Positions 1 through 9,177 are shown, counted from the first letter of the stretch. The stretch: 52,917 nucleotides of DNA from Myxococcus llanfairpwllgwyngyllgogerychwyrndrobwllllantysiliogogogochensis (GCF_006636215.1 NZ_VIFM01000051.1:1-52917); one strand, 5' to 3'. The notes: generated by a model not told the origin, from the sequence alone. Numbers and translations: made by a program.

Positions 1-123
1 GGGTGGGCGCCTGCCTGGGCCATGCGCACGCTGGCGGAGGGGGGCCAGTGGCATTGGCGACGGGCGCGGGCCTGTGTTAGGCCGCCCCTCCCCGTTGGCC
101 TGCCCAGGAGACAGGAGAAGCGA

Positions 124-531
124 ATGGCCCGTCGCCACGTCCGAGTCGTCGGCGCGATGCTCGAGAACGAGGAGGGACGCTACCTCATCACCCAGCGTCC
201 CCCCACCGCATCGCTGCCCCTGCTGTGGGAGTTCCCCGGCGGCCGCGTGGAGGAGGGCGAAAGCGACTCCTCGGCCCTCGCGCGGGAAATCCAGGAGGAG
301 ATGGGCGTGGCCGTGGAGGTGCTCGACCAGGTCATGCACACCCGCCACGAGTATCCCACCTATGACATCGACTTCCGGGTGTTCCGCTGCCAGCTGGCGG
401 AGTCGGAGCACCACATCCGCCACCTGCGCGTGCATGACCACCGCTGGGTGACGTTGGAGGAGATGTCGCACTACCGCTTCCCCGACGCGGACGCGAAGAC
501 ACTGGCGAAGCTGCTGGACCTGGACACCTGA
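124..531 (+). CDS. Nudix hydrolase (MutT-like)
   Basis: 135-residue Nudix protein, probably a nucleotide pyrophosphohydrolase of the MutT/8-oxo-dGTP type that cleaves nucleoside diphosphate linkages with Mg2+. The complete Nudix box GX5EX7REUXEEXGU is readable, ending in REIQEEMGV, directly after the substrate-side motif WEFPGG. The ATG at 124 is preferred over an upstream in-frame ATG at 22 because AGGAGA (113-118) sits 5 nt before it and the extra N-terminal residues look non-conserved. The TGA ends 1 nt before the next gene, so both are probably co-transcribed. Substrate (oxidised dNTP or another nucleotide) cannot be told from sequence; the family is certain, the MutT subtype likely. Confidence 0.9.
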   Translation: MARRHVRVVGAMLENEEGRYLITQRPPTASLPLLWEFPGGRVEEGESDSSALAREIQEEMGVAVEVLDQVMHTRHEYPTYDIDFRVFRCQLAESEHHIRHLRVHDHRWVTLEEMSHYRFPDADAKTLAKLLDLDT

Positions 532-532
532 C

Positions 533-1468
533 GTGGCGCCCCGCTGGACCTGGGCCCTGCTGTTGAGCGTGGGGTGGGTCGCCTGCTCGCGTCCCAAGCC
601 CGTTCCTTCCGAGGTCGCGGTCCAGGAGGACGCCGGCACCCAGGCTCCCGCCGTCGGTGTTCCCGGTTGCGTGGCCTACGGCGTCCCCCAGCAGGCGGGC
701 GTGGTTCCGGACGAGTTGCCAGAGCTGTCCGGACTGGCCGCCAGCGTCCGCCACCCCGGCATGTTCTGGGCCCACAACGACTCCGGCAACGACTTCGAGG
801 TGTTCGCCATCGACGAGGCGGGCCGGGTGCGGGCCCGGCTGAGGCTCACCGGCGCCGAGCCTCGGGATGTGGAGGACGTGGCGGTGGGGCCGTGCGCGCC
901 GGGGGAGCCCCGCACGTGCGTGTTCCTGGCGGACATCGGCGACAACTTCGAGCTGCGGGAGCAGGTGCGACTGTTCCGGGTTCCAGAGCCGGAGACGCTC
1001 GGCGACGCCACCGTGCCGGTGGAGGTGCTGCCCTTCACCTATCCGGACGGCTCGCATGACGCGGAGGCGCTGGTGATGGACGCGCGCTCGGGGCGCCTGG
1101 TCGTCCTGACCAAGACGCGCCGCTCTCTGGGCGACGTCTTCGCGTTGGACGGCCTGTCACCCGGCACCGTCATCCAGGCGACGAAGCTGGGCACGCTGGA
1201 GGTCCCCGGGGGCGTGGATCGGCTCTCGACGGCCGCGTCGTTGCATCCCTCCGGCCAGCGCCTGTTGGTGCGCACCTACTCGCGGGTGTGGGAGCTGCGA
1301 CAGTCGGGGGCGACGGATGTCGAGTCGCTGTTGAAGGGCGCTCTCGTCGAGGTGCCGGCCGGGAGCCAGGCCCAGGCGGAGGCGGTGGCCTATCTGCCGG
1401 ACGGTCAGGGGTATTTCCTGGGCACGGAGTTCACAGGTCAACCCTTGTGGCGGGTGGGGTGTCGCTGA
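533..1468 (+). CDS. Putative lipoprotein, beta-propeller-like
   Basis: 311 residues, GTG start 1 nt after the Nudix stop codon. The N-terminus has a short hydrophobic stretch ending in WVAC (Cys18), a plausible but not perfect lipobox, followed by a Pro/Ser/Ala-rich linker; the protein is therefore probably exported and lipid-anchored. The body has repeated Asp/Gly-rich strands (for example WAHNDSGND and VFLADIGDN) that resemble WD40/esterase-like beta-propeller blades. No catalytic motif is recognised. Tight spacing suggests translation coupled to the Nudix gene. Function unknown. Confidence 0.75.
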   Translation: MAPRWTWALLLSVGWVACSRPKPVPSEVAVQEDAGTQAPAVGVPGCVAYGVPQQAGVVPDELPELSGLAASVRHPGMFWAHNDSGNDFEVFAIDEAGRVRARLRLTGAEPRDVEDVAVGPCAPGEPRTCVFLADIGDNFELREQVRLFRVPEPETLGDATVPVEVLPFTYPDGSHDAEALVMDARSGRLVVLTKTRRSLGDVFALDGLSPGTVIQATKLGTLEVPGGVDRLSTAASLHPSGQRLLVRTYSRVWELRQSGATDVESLLKGALVEVPAGSQAQAEAVAYLPDGQGYFLGTEFTGQPLWRVGCR

Positions 1469-1608
1469 TCTCGCGACTCCTGAGTCGGTACGTGGCGTGA
1501 AGCCGAGCCAGCGGGTTGACGGTCAGCCGGCGGTGAACATCTTTGCCCGGCTGAGTGTGACGCCATCCGGGCACGGGGCCCGAATGCGCGGGGAGGGGGA
1601 GGGCGAGC

Positions 1609-3660
1609 GTGCCGACGATGAAGCCACAGGAGCTCCCGCCGGGTATGGGCCCGCGGGGAAAGAAGTCCGAGAAGCCAGGGTCGCCGGGCAAGGGGTTCAA
1701 GTTCGGCTCACCGCTGGGCTACATCCTGCTGCTCGTCCTGGGCTTCCTACTCTTCCGGAACGTCTTCCAGGACGCGGGCGTCCGGCGGGTGAGCTACAGC
1801 CAGTTTCGCGACGCGGTGGAGTCCGGCAACTTCAGCCGGGTCCAGATTTCCAACGAGTGGGTGAAGGGTTTCCTCAAGGACACCGCGCAGCCGCCGCCGC
1901 CCGCGCAGGGTGAGCGCCCGCTGCGAGGCGAGCCCAGCGCGCTGCCGTGGATGGCGTACCGGGTCCAGGGTGACGAGTCGCTCGTCCCGCTGTTGGAGCA
2001 GAAGGGGGTCCAGTTCGAGGCCGTGCCTCAGTCGGGGCTGGGCGAAGCGCTGTGGATCTGGCTCCTGCCCCTGGGCCTGTTCTTCCTCTTCTGGAGCTTC
2101 ATGATGCGGCGGGTGGCCGGAGGCATCGGTCAGGGCCCGCAGAGCGTCATGAGCTTCGGGAAGACACGCGCCAAGGTGCAGGCCGAGGCGGACACCGGCG
2201 TGGGCTTCAAGGACGTGGCCGGCGTGGACGAGGCGGTGGAGGAGCTGAAGGAGATTGTCGAGTTCCTCAAGACGCCGGAGAAGTTCCGCCGCCTGGGTGG
2301 GCGCATCCCCAAGGGCGTGTTGCTGGTGGGGCCTCCGGGCACGGGCAAGACGCTGCTGGCGCGAGCGGTGGCGGGTGAAGCGGGCGTGCCGTTCTTCAGC
2401 CTCTCCGGCTCGGAGTTCGTGGAGATGTTCGTGGGCGTGGGCGCGGCCCGCGTGCGTGACTTGTTCGCCCAGGCCACGGCCAAGGCGCCCTGCATCATCT
2501 TCATCGACGAGCTGGATGCCATCGGCAAGAGCCGCAACTCGGGCGTCGCGGGCGGTCATGACGAACGCGAGCAGACGCTCAACCAGTTGCTCGCGGAGAT
2601 GGACGGGTTCGACAGCCGCGCGGGCCTCATCATCCTGGCGGCGACCAACCGCCCGGAGATCCTGGACAGCGCGCTGATGCGGCCGGGCCGGTTCGACCGG
2701 CAGGTGCTGGTGGACCGTCCGGACAAGCGCGGCCGGGAGATGGTGCTGGAGATTCACGCCCGCGGCGTGAAGCTGGGCCCGGACGTGGACCTGAGGACCA
2801 TCGCCTCGCGCACGCCGGGTTTCGCCGGCGCGGACCTGGCCAACGTGGTGAACGAGGCGGCGCTGCTCGCGGCCCGACGCAACCGCGACGCGGTGATGCG
2901 GGCGGACTTCGAGGAGGCGATTGAGCGCGTCGTCGCGGGCCTGGAGAAGAAGAACCGCCGGATGAACGAGCGCGAGAAGGAGATTGTCGCGCACCACGAG
3001 GCGGGCCACGCGGTGGTGGGTTGGATGCTGCCGCACGCCGAGCGGGTGACGAAGGTCTCCATCATTCCACGGGGGCTCGCGGCGCTCGGCTACACGATGT
3101 CGCTGCCTTTGGAAGACCGTTACCTGATGTCGCTGGACGAGCTGCGCGACAAGATGGCGGGGATGATGGGCGGGCGCGCCTCGGAGGAGATCTTCATCGG
3201 AGAGATTTCCACGGGCGCCTCCAATGACATCCGTCAGGCCACGGAGGTCGCCCGGCTGATGGTGCGGGACTACGGCATGAGCACGCTGGGCCCCGTGGCC
3301 CTGAGCGCCGACCATGGCCCCAACTTCCTGCGCTCCGCGGGCATCCCCGAATCGCGCACGTACTCCGAGCAGACGGCGCGGATGATCGACGAGGAGGTCC
3401 GCAAGCTGGTGAGCGAGGCCCTGGACCGGGCCCGCGAGGTGCTCACCCATCACCGGGACAAGGTGGAGGCCCTGGCCGCGCGGCTGCTCGCCGTGGAGGT
3501 GGTGGAGGAGGACACGATGACGGGCATCCTCGGCCCCAAGGTGCTGGCCCAGCGAGGGCTCTTGCACCCCGAGGCCCGCCAGGTCATCTCCGCGCACCCG
3601 GTGAACACCAACGAGGAGGCTCCGCCTACGCAGCACGCGGAGAAGCCCCTGGACTCGTAA
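1609..3660 (+). CDS. ftsH: ATP-dependent zinc metalloprotease FtsH
   Basis: Membrane-anchored AAA+ protease that degrades misfolded membrane proteins and selected regulators. 683 residues from a GTG that has a GGAGGGGGAGGG purine tract just upstream; an ATG at 1618 is an alternative. Order: Lys/Gly-rich N-terminus, transmembrane helix (about residues 35-50), a periplasmic segment, second transmembrane helix (about 145-165), AAA+ domain with Walker A GPPGTGKT (241-248) and Walker [10 protein letters not shown], second region of homology [20 protein letters not shown], then the M41 peptidase domain with the zinc motif HEAGH (463-467). All key residues are present. Length is normal to slightly long (E. 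coli FtsH 644). A strong hairpin terminator follows at 3696-3736. Myxobacteria often carry several ftsH copies; whether this is the essential one cannot be told here. Confidence 0.97.
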   Translation: MPTMKPQELPPGMGPRGKKSEKPGSPGKGFKFGSPLGYILLLVLGFLLFRNVFQDAGVRRVSYSQFRDAVESGNFSRVQISNEWVKGFLKDTAQPPPPAQGERPLRGEPSALPWMAYRVQGDESLVPLLEQKGVQFEAVPQSGLGEALWIWLLPLGLFFLFWSFMMRRVAGGIGQGPQSVMSFGKTRAKVQAEADTGVGFKDVAGVDEAVEELKEIVEFLKTPEKFRRLGGRIPKGVLLVGPPGTGKTLLARAVAGEAGVPFFSLSGSEFVEMFVGVGAARVRDLFAQATAKAPCIIFIDELDAIGKSRNSGVAGGHDEREQTLNQLLAEMDGFDSRAGLIILAATNRPEILDSALMRPGRFDRQVLVDRPDKRGREMVLEIHARGVKLGPDVDLRTIASRTPGFAGADLANVVNEAALLAARRNRDAVMRADFEEAIERVVAGLEKKNRRMNEREKEIVAHHEAGHAVVGWMLPHAERVTKVSIIPRGLAALGYTMSLPLEDRYLMSLDELRDKMAGMMGGRASEEIFIGEISTGASNDIRQATEVARLMVRDYGMSTLGPVALSADHGPNFLRSAGIPESRTYSEQTARMIDEEVRKLVSEALDRAREVLTHHRDKVEALAARLLAVEVVEEDTMTGILGPKVLAQRGLLHPEARQVISAHPVNTNEEAPPTQHAEKPLDS

Positions 3661-3695
3661 CGGACGTCCGGGCGCCTGCCCTCCGGCCTGGCCCA

Positions 3696-3736
3696 CGCCC
3701 CCCGCCACCGCACATTCCTGCGGTGTCCGGGGGGCG
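3696..3736 (+). terminator. Hairpin terminator after ftsH
   Basis: Inverted repeat with a 9-bp outer stem (CGCCCCCCG 3696-3704 / CGGGGGGCG 3728-3736) and a 7-bp inner stem (CACCGCA 3706-3712 / TGCGGTG 3719-3725), separated by a small asymmetric bulge, with loop CATTCC. It is followed by an A/T-rich stretch (AAATTATCTT) rather than a clean U-tract. It most likely ends the ftsH transcript and separates it from the next gene. Confidence 0.75.
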
Positions 3737-3768
3737 AAATTATCTTGAGACCTAAAGGAGGCGACGCC

Positions 3769-4011
3769 GTGGAGAACAGGATCGGCAAGAGCTATGTGGC
3801 CCGGAAGGCTCTCTTCGCGAAGGGGCTCAAGGAAGGGCGGCTCACGGTTCAGGAAATCGAGGAGGCACTGCCAGCCGGGACGTTGACGGCGGCGGAGCGC
3901 TGGCTCCTCTACTACTCGCTGCGGGCCGCTCAGGTGGAGATCATCGACGAGGTGACGGGGCAGATCGACCATGGGTTCATGGCCGAGACGCCCGCGCCCC
4001 AGGAGCACTAG
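3769..4011 (+). CDS. Stand-alone sigma-70 region 1.1-like protein
   Basis: Small protein of 80 residues. The GTG at 3769 is chosen because a near-perfect Shine-Dalgarno AAAGGAGG (3754-3761) lies 7 nt upstream; a TTG at 3745 would be upstream of that signal. The central part, with KEGRLTVQEIEEALP and AQVEIIDEVTG, matches the pattern of region 1.1 of primary sigma factors (a helix with LT..EI.EALP, then a hydrophobic stretch ending in EIIDE). None of regions 1.2 to 4 is present, so it cannot be a sigma factor by itself. Known role of region 1.1: it occupies the DNA channel of RNA polymerase. A role as a trans-acting modulator is inference. It lies between ftsH and grpE. Confidence 0.7.
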   Translation: MENRIGKSYVARKALFAKGLKEGRLTVQEIEEALPAGTLTAAERWLLYYSLRAAQVEIIDEVTGQIDHGFMAETPAPQEH

Positions 4012-4108
4012 CTCCCCTCGCGTTGACACGCCCTCGCGCGCGGTTAGGTTGCGGCCAGGAAAGCCTACCCGCGCACGAGCGCCTTCACACCTCGACTTCA
4101 GGTTCGAC

Positions 4109-4747
4109 ATGTCCGGCAATTCCCACACCGACGCATCCCAGGAAGCCCAGCACGCCAACGGCGGAGGTCCGCCGGGCCCAGACGCCGGGGAGGCCGCTGC
4201 CCGCTCCGAGGAAGCCGAGGCTCGGGCCCCCGCCGATGACGTCGTGTCCGAGGCCGCCGACGCGGAGAAGGAGCGCCTGCGCGCGGACCTGGAAGCCTCC
4301 CGCCGTCGAGTGGACGAACTGGCGCGCGCCTACCAGGCGGTGAACAAGGACCGCGAGGAGTTCAAGCAGCGGCTCACCCGCGAGCGCGAGCGGATGATGG
4401 ACGTGGAGCGCGGCAACGTGGCCGTGTCGCTGCTGGAGGCCATCGACGAGCTGGACCGCGCCCTCTCCATGAGCGCGCAGGACTCCTCCGCGTTGGCCCA
4501 GGGGGTGCGGATGATCCGCGACTCGCTCCTGGCCAAGGCCCAGGGGATGGGCATCGAGCGCGTCACTGTCGTGGGGCAGCCGTATGACCCCAACGTGGCG
4601 GAAGCCACGGACATGGAAATCACCACCTCCCCGGACGAGGACCAGAAGGTGGTGGCGGAGTTCCGAGCGGCCTACCGGCTGAAGGACAGGGTCATCCGCC
4701 CCGCCCGGGTGAAGGTGGCCAAGTACGTGGCCCCCGCCCAGGCGTGA
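4109..4747 (+). CDS. grpE: Nucleotide exchange factor GrpE
   Basis: GrpE releases ADP from DnaK in the Hsp70 cycle. 212 residues from the ATG at 4109. Layout is typical: an acidic, Glu/Ala-rich disordered N-terminus (about 1-50), a long dimerising coiled coil rich in Arg, Glu and Lys (about 50-105), then the C-terminal beta domain with GMGIERVTVVGQPYDPNVAEA and the closing RVIRPARVKVA signature. The upstream in-frame extension from 3971 overlaps the previous gene and is unlikely. No dnaK or dnaJ is next to it. The Shine-Dalgarno sequence is weak. Confidence 0.95.
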   Translation: MSGNSHTDASQEAQHANGGGPPGPDAGEAAARSEEAEARAPADDVVSEAADAEKERLRADLEASRRRVDELARAYQAVNKDREEFKQRLTRERERMMDVERGNVAVSLLEAIDELDRALSMSAQDSSALAQGVRMIRDSLLAKAQGMGIERVTVVGQPYDPNVAEATDMEITTSPDEDQKVVAEFRAAYRLKDRVIRPARVKVAKYVAPAQA

Positions 4748-4808
4748 CGGGCGGTTGCTCGAAAAACGCGGAAGACGGCGGCGGCGTGGGTTGTTCCCGC
4801 CGCTCGCC

Positions 4809-6269
4809 ATGCGTCGCCGTATAAGCTGCCACTCCGTGTCTTCTCGACTGCTGTCCGTTCTGCTCGTCCTGGCGGTGACTCCTCTGACGGCGGGTGCCGA
4901 AGAGGAGGGTCCGGTGGGGCCCTGGCTCCAGGCGCGTGTGCGTGAGCACGCCGCCTGGTTCACCTATCAAGGCAATGGCGAGGGCCGTGCGGGCGCCATG
5001 GGGCTGTGGCGCGAGCGCCCGGCCGGTGAGCCGGGCCTTCCCAACTTCGTGCCACCCACGTCGCTGGCGCCGCTGATTCGCGCGGTGGAGGCGGGCGTCG
5101 TCAACATCACCACGGTGAGTCCCCGGGAGAGCGGGCTCGCGGGGATGAAGCGCTCCACGGGCTCGGGCTTCGTGCTGACGGCGGATGGGCTGGTCGTCAC
5201 CAACAGCCACGTGGTGTCCGGGGCGAACAAGATCGCCGTGCGCCTGTCGGACGGCCGCGAGTTCTCCGCGGAGGTCGTCGGCCGGGATGCCTCCACGGAC
5301 GTGGCCCTGCTGCGGCTGAGCGGCTCCGACATGGGGGATTTGCCGGCGCTGTTCCTGGGCGACTCGGACCGGCTGGAGGTGGGGGACTGGGTGGTGGCCA
5401 TCGGCAACCCCTTCGGCCTGGACCACTCGGTGGCGCACGGCATGATTTCAGCCAAGGAGCGCGTGCTGGGCGTGGGCCAGTTCGACGACTTCATCCAGAC
5501 GGACGCGCTCATCAACCCGGGCAACTCCGGCGGGCCGCTCTTCAACATGAAGGGCGAGGTGGTGGGGGTGAACACGGCCATCATCAGCCAGGGGCAGGGC
5601 ATTGGCTTCGCGGTGCCCATCAACCTGGTGAAGGATTTGCTGCCCAACCTGCGGGAGAACGGGAAGCTGGAGCGCGGCTGGCTGGGCGTGGTCGTCAACG
5701 ATGACCGGGAGAGCGGCGAGCGGCGCGCGCCCCTGGTGAAGGACGTCTTCCGAGGCAGTCCCGCTCACGCCGCGGGCATCCGCTCCGGCGACAGGTTGGT
5801 CGCGGTGAACGGGCGGACCATCGGCTCCTATCTCCAACTGCTTCGCAAGGTGGCGCTGCTGGCGCCGGGTTCGGAGGCGCGGCTGACGCTGTTGCGCCCG
5901 GGGGCGAAGCAAGAGGAGGTGACCGTGCGGCTGGTGGAGCGTCCCGCCCAGGAGGCCACGGAGGGACTGGTCCAACGCACGTCCAGCGACGAGGACCTGG
6001 GGCTGGCGCTGCGGGATTTGACGCCGGACGTGGCCGCGCCGCTGGGGCAGGAGGCCTGGGCGGGGGCGCTCGTGTCGGCGGTGACGCCGCGCAGCCCCGC
6101 GGACGAGGCGGGACTTCGCGTGGGCGACGTGGTGACGGAGGTCAACCGCAAGCGGGTGAAGGACGCGGCCGGGGTGCGCGCGGCGCTGTCCAGGGGCAGC
6201 TCCGGGGCGAGCATCCTGCTCCGGGTGAAGCGGGGCGACTCCCTCCAGTACGTGGCCATCGCCCGCTAG
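4809..6269 (+). CDS. HtrA/Deg-type periplasmic serine protease
   Basis: Periplasmic protease/chaperone of the trypsin-like HtrA (S1C) family, which clears damaged envelope proteins. 486 residues from the ATG at 4809 (GTG at 4836 is possible). A signal peptide (SSRLLSVLLVLAVTPLTAGA) comes first. The catalytic triad is complete: His134 in VTNSHVV, Asp164 in STDVALL, Ser240 in NPGNSGGPL. Two PDZ domains follow, about residues 295-390 (GWLGVVV ... AHAAGIRSGDRLVAVNG) and 400-485 (SPADEAGLRVGDVVTEVN). The two-PDZ layout is that of DegP/DegQ. Located 62 nt after grpE on the same strand, so a shared stress-response unit is plausible. Confidence 0.94.
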   Translation: MRRRISCHSVSSRLLSVLLVLAVTPLTAGAEEEGPVGPWLQARVREHAAWFTYQGNGEGRAGAMGLWRERPAGEPGLPNFVPPTSLAPLIRAVEAGVVNITTVSPRESGLAGMKRSTGSGFVLTADGLVVTNSHVVSGANKIAVRLSDGREFSAEVVGRDASTDVALLRLSGSDMGDLPALFLGDSDRLEVGDWVVAIGNPFGLDHSVAHGMISAKERVLGVGQFDDFIQTDALINPGNSGGPLFNMKGEVVGVNTAIISQGQGIGFAVPINLVKDLLPNLRENGKLERGWLGVVVNDDRESGERRAPLVKDVFRGSPAHAAGIRSGDRLVAVNGRTIGSYLQLLRKVALLAPGSEARLTLLRPGAKQEEVTVRLVERPAQEATEGLVQRTSSDEDLGLALRDLTPDVAAPLGQEAWAGALVSAVTPRSPADEAGLRVGDVVTEVNRKRVKDAAGVRAALSRGSSGASILLRVKRGDSLQYVAIAR

Positions 6270-6293
6270 AGGGAGTCAGTCCGTGACGCGGGC

Positions 6294-6932
6294 CTAGCGG
6301 CTCGCGTTGGCGTCCTTGCCGTTGAGCCACAGGCCGAGCTGCGTGCCGGTGCGGCCCTCGGTGACGATGAGCCCCTCGATGCGGGCCGTCACGCCGTAGT
6401 TCTTCCCGCCGCCCTTCTTCGGCAGCGACCACACGCCCTGCGGCGTGAAGACGACCTGGGCGCGCACCCCGCGCATGGAGAACATGCGGGAGAAAATCTG
6501 TCCGTTCCACCCGTCCGGCAGCGTGCCGGTGACGGTGAGGTAGGGCAGCACGGGGTTGCCGTTGCCGTCCGACTTCTTCGGGGCGCCGTGAGTCATGGCG
6601 TAGCGGCCACCCGGGAAGAACGGGGTGATGTTGATGGTGTACTCGCCCGTCACCGGGGAGTACGGGCCCGGCGACAGCATGCTGGCGTCGTCCTCCACCA
6701 CAATCATGTACAGCTGCTTGCCCTGGTACTTCTTGCGGAACGCCTCCGCCTGGGACTTGCACTGCGGGTCCACCAGCGCCCCTTCACACGCGCCAATGTA
6801 CTTCTCCAGGAAGGCCCCCAGGCCGCCCAGGGGCTCGGACTCGTCGCGCAGCTTGGCGAAGCGCGCGTCCACGTCGGCCAGGGCCAGGGTGGGCAGGAGG
6901 AGGGCGGCGACGGCGACCAGAAGGCGGCTCAA
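6294..6932 (-). CDS. Exported protein of unknown function
   Basis: 212 residues from a TTG start that gives a clean signal peptide (SRLLVAVAALLLPTLALA, cleavage before DVDA); a GGAG lies 9 nt upstream. Longer in-frame starts up to 7079 would put a non-signal, Pro/Thr-rich segment ahead of the leader and run into the divergent promoter. The mature part contains KYIGACEGALVDPQCKSQ (two Cys, possible disulfide) and Gly/Pro-rich strands. I do not recognise the family; it is likely periplasmic. It is convergent with the HtrA gene (24 nt apart) and divergent from the PilZ gene. Start choice is uncertain. Confidence 0.7.
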   Translation of the reverse strand: MSRLLVAVAALLLPTLALADVDARFAKLRDESEPLGGLGAFLEKYIGACEGALVDPQCKSQAEAFRKKYQGKQLYMIVVEDDASMLSPGPYSPVTGEYTINITPFFPGGRYAMTHGAPKKSDGNGNPVLPYLTVTGTLPDGWNGQIFSRMFSMRGVRAQVVFTPQGVWSLPKKGGGKNYGVTARIEGLIVTEGRTGTQLGLWLNGKDANASR

Positions 6933-7022
6933 GACGGAGAACTCCAGGGCTTTGGGGGGAGGGGAATGGTGCCATGTCCCGCGAAATCCCGGGGATGCCT
7001 TCTCGTAGGTGGGCAGGGGTGG

Positions 7023-7063
7023 ATGTAGGTAAATAAATTGCCTACATATGGCTACCATGTAGG
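7023..7063. promoter_or_regulatory. Three alternating ATGTAGG half-sites, candidate operator
   Basis: Between the exported-protein gene (-) and the PilZ gene (+), ATGTAGG occurs at 7023-7029, its exact reverse complement CCTACAT at 7041-7047, and ATGTAGG again at 7057-7063. The first pair encloses an A/T-rich spacer (TAAATAAATTG), very unusual for this GC-rich DNA. The arrangement gives two overlapping inverted repeats with 11- and 9-nt spacers, as expected for cooperative dimers or a core promoter under repression. The binding protein is unknown. Confidence 0.5.
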
Positions 7064-7101
7064 GTGTGCCTGTCACCACCTGTTGCCGGGAGGCACCCCC
7101 A

Positions 7102-7461
7102 GTGTTCGAGCGTCCGCAAGAGCGTCGTACTCACCTGCGCTTCGACAAGGTCTTCACCGTCTACCTCACCACCCAGGACGGGATGATGAGGGGCGTCGGT
7201 CGCAACATCAGCGCTCGCGGCATGTTCGTGGAAGTCCGGGACCAGGTGGGGCTTGGAGAAAAGCTCAAGGTCACCTTCGCCGGCGAGGACGGCACGGAGA
7301 TGACGTGCCTGTGCGAGGTCCGCTACCAGGTGGCGCTGGCGTTTGGCCGCAAGGACGGGCGCGAGGGCAGCAGCCGCGGCGTGGGCCTGCGAATCGTGGC
7401 GTACGAGACGCACGACGACGCGCCCCTGCTCCTGGTGGACCGCGAGCGGGTGATGCACTGA
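7102..7461 (+). CDS. PilZ domain protein (c-di-GMP receptor)
   Basis: 119-residue single-domain PilZ protein. The GTG at 7102 is preferred over GTG 7066 because GGGAGG (7088-7093) lies 8 nt upstream. The c-di-GMP signature is intact: RxxxR at residues 9-13 (RTHLR) and NxSxxG at 35-40 (NISARG), followed by GMFVE, and a later GVGLRIV strand. By family knowledge such proteins bind cyclic di-GMP and adjust motility, development or exopolysaccharide output through a partner. No partner gene is adjacent. Followed by a terminator shared with gdhA. Confidence 0.88.
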   Translation: MFERPQERRTHLRFDKVFTVYLTTQDGMMRGVGRNISARGMFVEVRDQVGLGEKLKVTFAGEDGTEMTCLCEVRYQVALAFGRKDGREGSSRGVGLRIVAYETHDDAPLLLVDRERVMH

Positions 7462-7557
7462 GGTGACGCGTGGGGGCCCGGAAGGGCCCGGGTGGCCCGA
7501 CGCTCCCGTGACAGGGGGCCACGACGGGGCGACCTCCGAGGCACCCACCACGCATGA

Positions 7558-7595
7558 CAAGGGCACGGTCCTCGAGGAGAGGAGCCGTGCCCTTG
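7558..7595. terminator. Terminator between convergent PilZ and gdhA genes
   Basis: Perfect 11-bp inverted repeat CAAGGGCACGG (7558-7568) / CCGTGCCCTTG (7585-7595) with a 16-nt loop, lying between two converging genes. On the plus strand it is followed by GTGTTTCAG. Probably acts in both directions. Confidence 0.75.
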
Positions 7596-7626
7596 GTGTT
7601 TCAGGGGGGCGGAAAGCGCGCCCGGA

Positions 7627-9177
7627 TTACTGCGAGAAACCCTCGAGGAGGTAGTGGGCCTCGATGCGCTTGAGCGCGAGGATCATCGCGGCGCAGCGGG
7701 TGTCGACGGCCTCGCCGGCGCAGTAGCCGCGGCTGTCGTGCATGTCCGTCTTGCGCGGCTGGTTGCGGGAGATGTCGCGGATGATGCGGTAGTTGCGCTT
7801 CATCGCGCGCTCCAGGCGCTGGTCGACCTCGGCCTCGCTCCAGCGCTCCATGCGCTTGTTCTGGATCCACTCGTAGTAGCTCACCGTCACGCCGCCGGCG
7901 TTGGCGATGATGTCCGGGATGAGCTCGATGCCGCGCTTCTGGAGGACGCGGTCGGCTTCCGGGGTGGTGGGGCCGTTGGCGCCCTCGGCGATGAGCTTGA
8001 CCTTGAGGCGCTCGGCGATTTCGGCGGTGATTTCACCACCCAGCGCGGCGGGCAGGAGGATGTCCGCCTGCACTTCCCAGAGGTCCTTCTTTTCAATCTT
8101 CTGGGCGCCGGGGAAGCCCAGCACGCTGCGCTTGAGGTTCTTCGGGTCCTGGACGTAGGCGGTGAGCGCCTGCACGTCGATGCCGTCCCCGTTGTAGATG
8201 GTGCCGTCGGAGTCATTGACGGCCAGGAGGCGCGCGCCCATGCCGCCCAGGATGATGGCGGCGTGGCTGCCCACGTTGCCGAAGCCCTGGAGGACGAACG
8301 TCTTGCCCTTCACGCTCTCGCCACGGTCGGCGTAGTAGTCCTCGATGCAGAACGCGACGCCCTGGCCGGTGGCCTTGCCGCGGCCCTCGGAGCCGCCGAT
8401 GCGGACGTCCTTGCCGGTGACGATGCCGCGCAGGTTGTGGCGCTCGCGCTCACCGTCGGAGAACTGGCGGTACAGCAGGGCCATGATCTCCGGGTTGGTG
8501 CCCACGTCCGGGGCGGGGATGTCGATGTTCGGCCCGATGAGGCTCTTGAGCCGGTACATGAAGCGCAGGGTGATGGCCTCCAGCTCCTCGCGGCCGTACT
8601 CGCGCGGGTCAATCTGGATGCCGCCCTTGCCGCCGCCGAAGGGCACTTCCGCGATGGCCGTCTTCCAGGTCATCTCCGCGGCCAGGGCCTTGAAGAGGTC
8701 CAGGGACACCTCGCGGTGGTAGCGCAGGCCGCCCTTGTAGGGGCCACGGGCCTGGTTGTGCTGGACGCGGTAGGCCTTGAAGCGCTGGGACTCACCGGGA
8801 ACCAGCTGGTAGACCTTGCCGTCCGGCAGGCGCAGGTGGCCCTGGCGGATGGCGACGTCGGAGCCCAGGAGGGCGCGGCCGTTGAGGATGATGCTGCCGT
8901 TGGCGAGCAGCTCCAGGCCTTCCTTGTTGCGCACCTGCGTCTCGGGCAGGTCGGCGAACGTCTTGGCCCGCTCGGGGATGAGGGGGACGAGGCGGTCCTT
9001 CAGCTTCGCCGTGACGTAGAAGATGTGCTCGTAGTCGGGCTCTTCCAGCTCCAGGCGGACGCGCTTGTCCAGCTTGATGAGGTCCGCCGCCCGATGGAAG
9101 ATCTCCATCGCCTCGGTGTAGACGGTGCGCTTCGGCGTGGGCGCGGGAGCGCGCATGAAGTTCTCTTCGCTGGCCAT
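7627..9177 (-). CDS. gdhA: Glutamate dehydrogenase (Glu/Leu/Phe/Val family)
   Basis: Interconverts glutamate and 2-oxoglutarate plus ammonia. 516 residues from the ATG at 9177, with AAGGAG upstream. The substrate domain shows RVQHNQARGPYKGGLRYH and the catalytic-Lys segment MTWKTAIAEVPFGGGKGGI; the nucleotide domain shows GFGNVGS. The protein is about 80-90 residues longer than compact bacterial enzymes, with an N-terminal extension (about 90 residues before the conserved core) and a C-terminal helical part ending in a Cys-containing stretch (GYCAGEAVDTRCAAM). Cofactor preference is not decided by what I can see. Monocistronic: opposite strand to both neighbours. Confidence 0.93.
   Translation of the reverse strand: MASEENFMRAPAPTPKRTVYTEAMEIFHRAADLIKLDKRVRLELEEPDYEHIFYVTAKLKDRLVPLIPERAKTFADLPETQVRNKEGLELLANGSIILNGRALLGSDVAIRQGHLRLPDGKVYQLVPGESQRFKAYRVQHNQARGPYKGGLRYHREVSLDLFKALAAEMTWKTAIAEVPFGGGKGGIQIDPREYGREELEAITLRFMYRLKSLIGPNIDIPAPDVGTNPEIMALLYRQFSDGERERHNLRGIVTGKDVRIGGSEGRGKATGQGVAFCIEDYYADRGESVKGKTFVLQGFGNVGSHAAIILGGMGARLLAVNDSDGTIYNGDGIDVQALTAYVQDPKNLKRSVLGFPGAQKIEKKDLWEVQADILLPAALGGEITAEIAERLKVKLIAEGANGPTTPEADRVLQKRGIELIPDIIANAGGVTVSYYEWIQNKRMERWSEAEVDQRLERAMKRNYRIIRDISRNQPRKTDMHDSRGYCAGEAVDTRCAAMILALKRIEAHYLLEGFSQ

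Noticed and set aside
1747..4158. 803-codon open frame on the minus strand
   Set aside because: Antisense to ftsH, the sigma-1.1-like gene and the start of grpE; composition is the Arg/His-rich shadow typical of GC-rich antisense frames.
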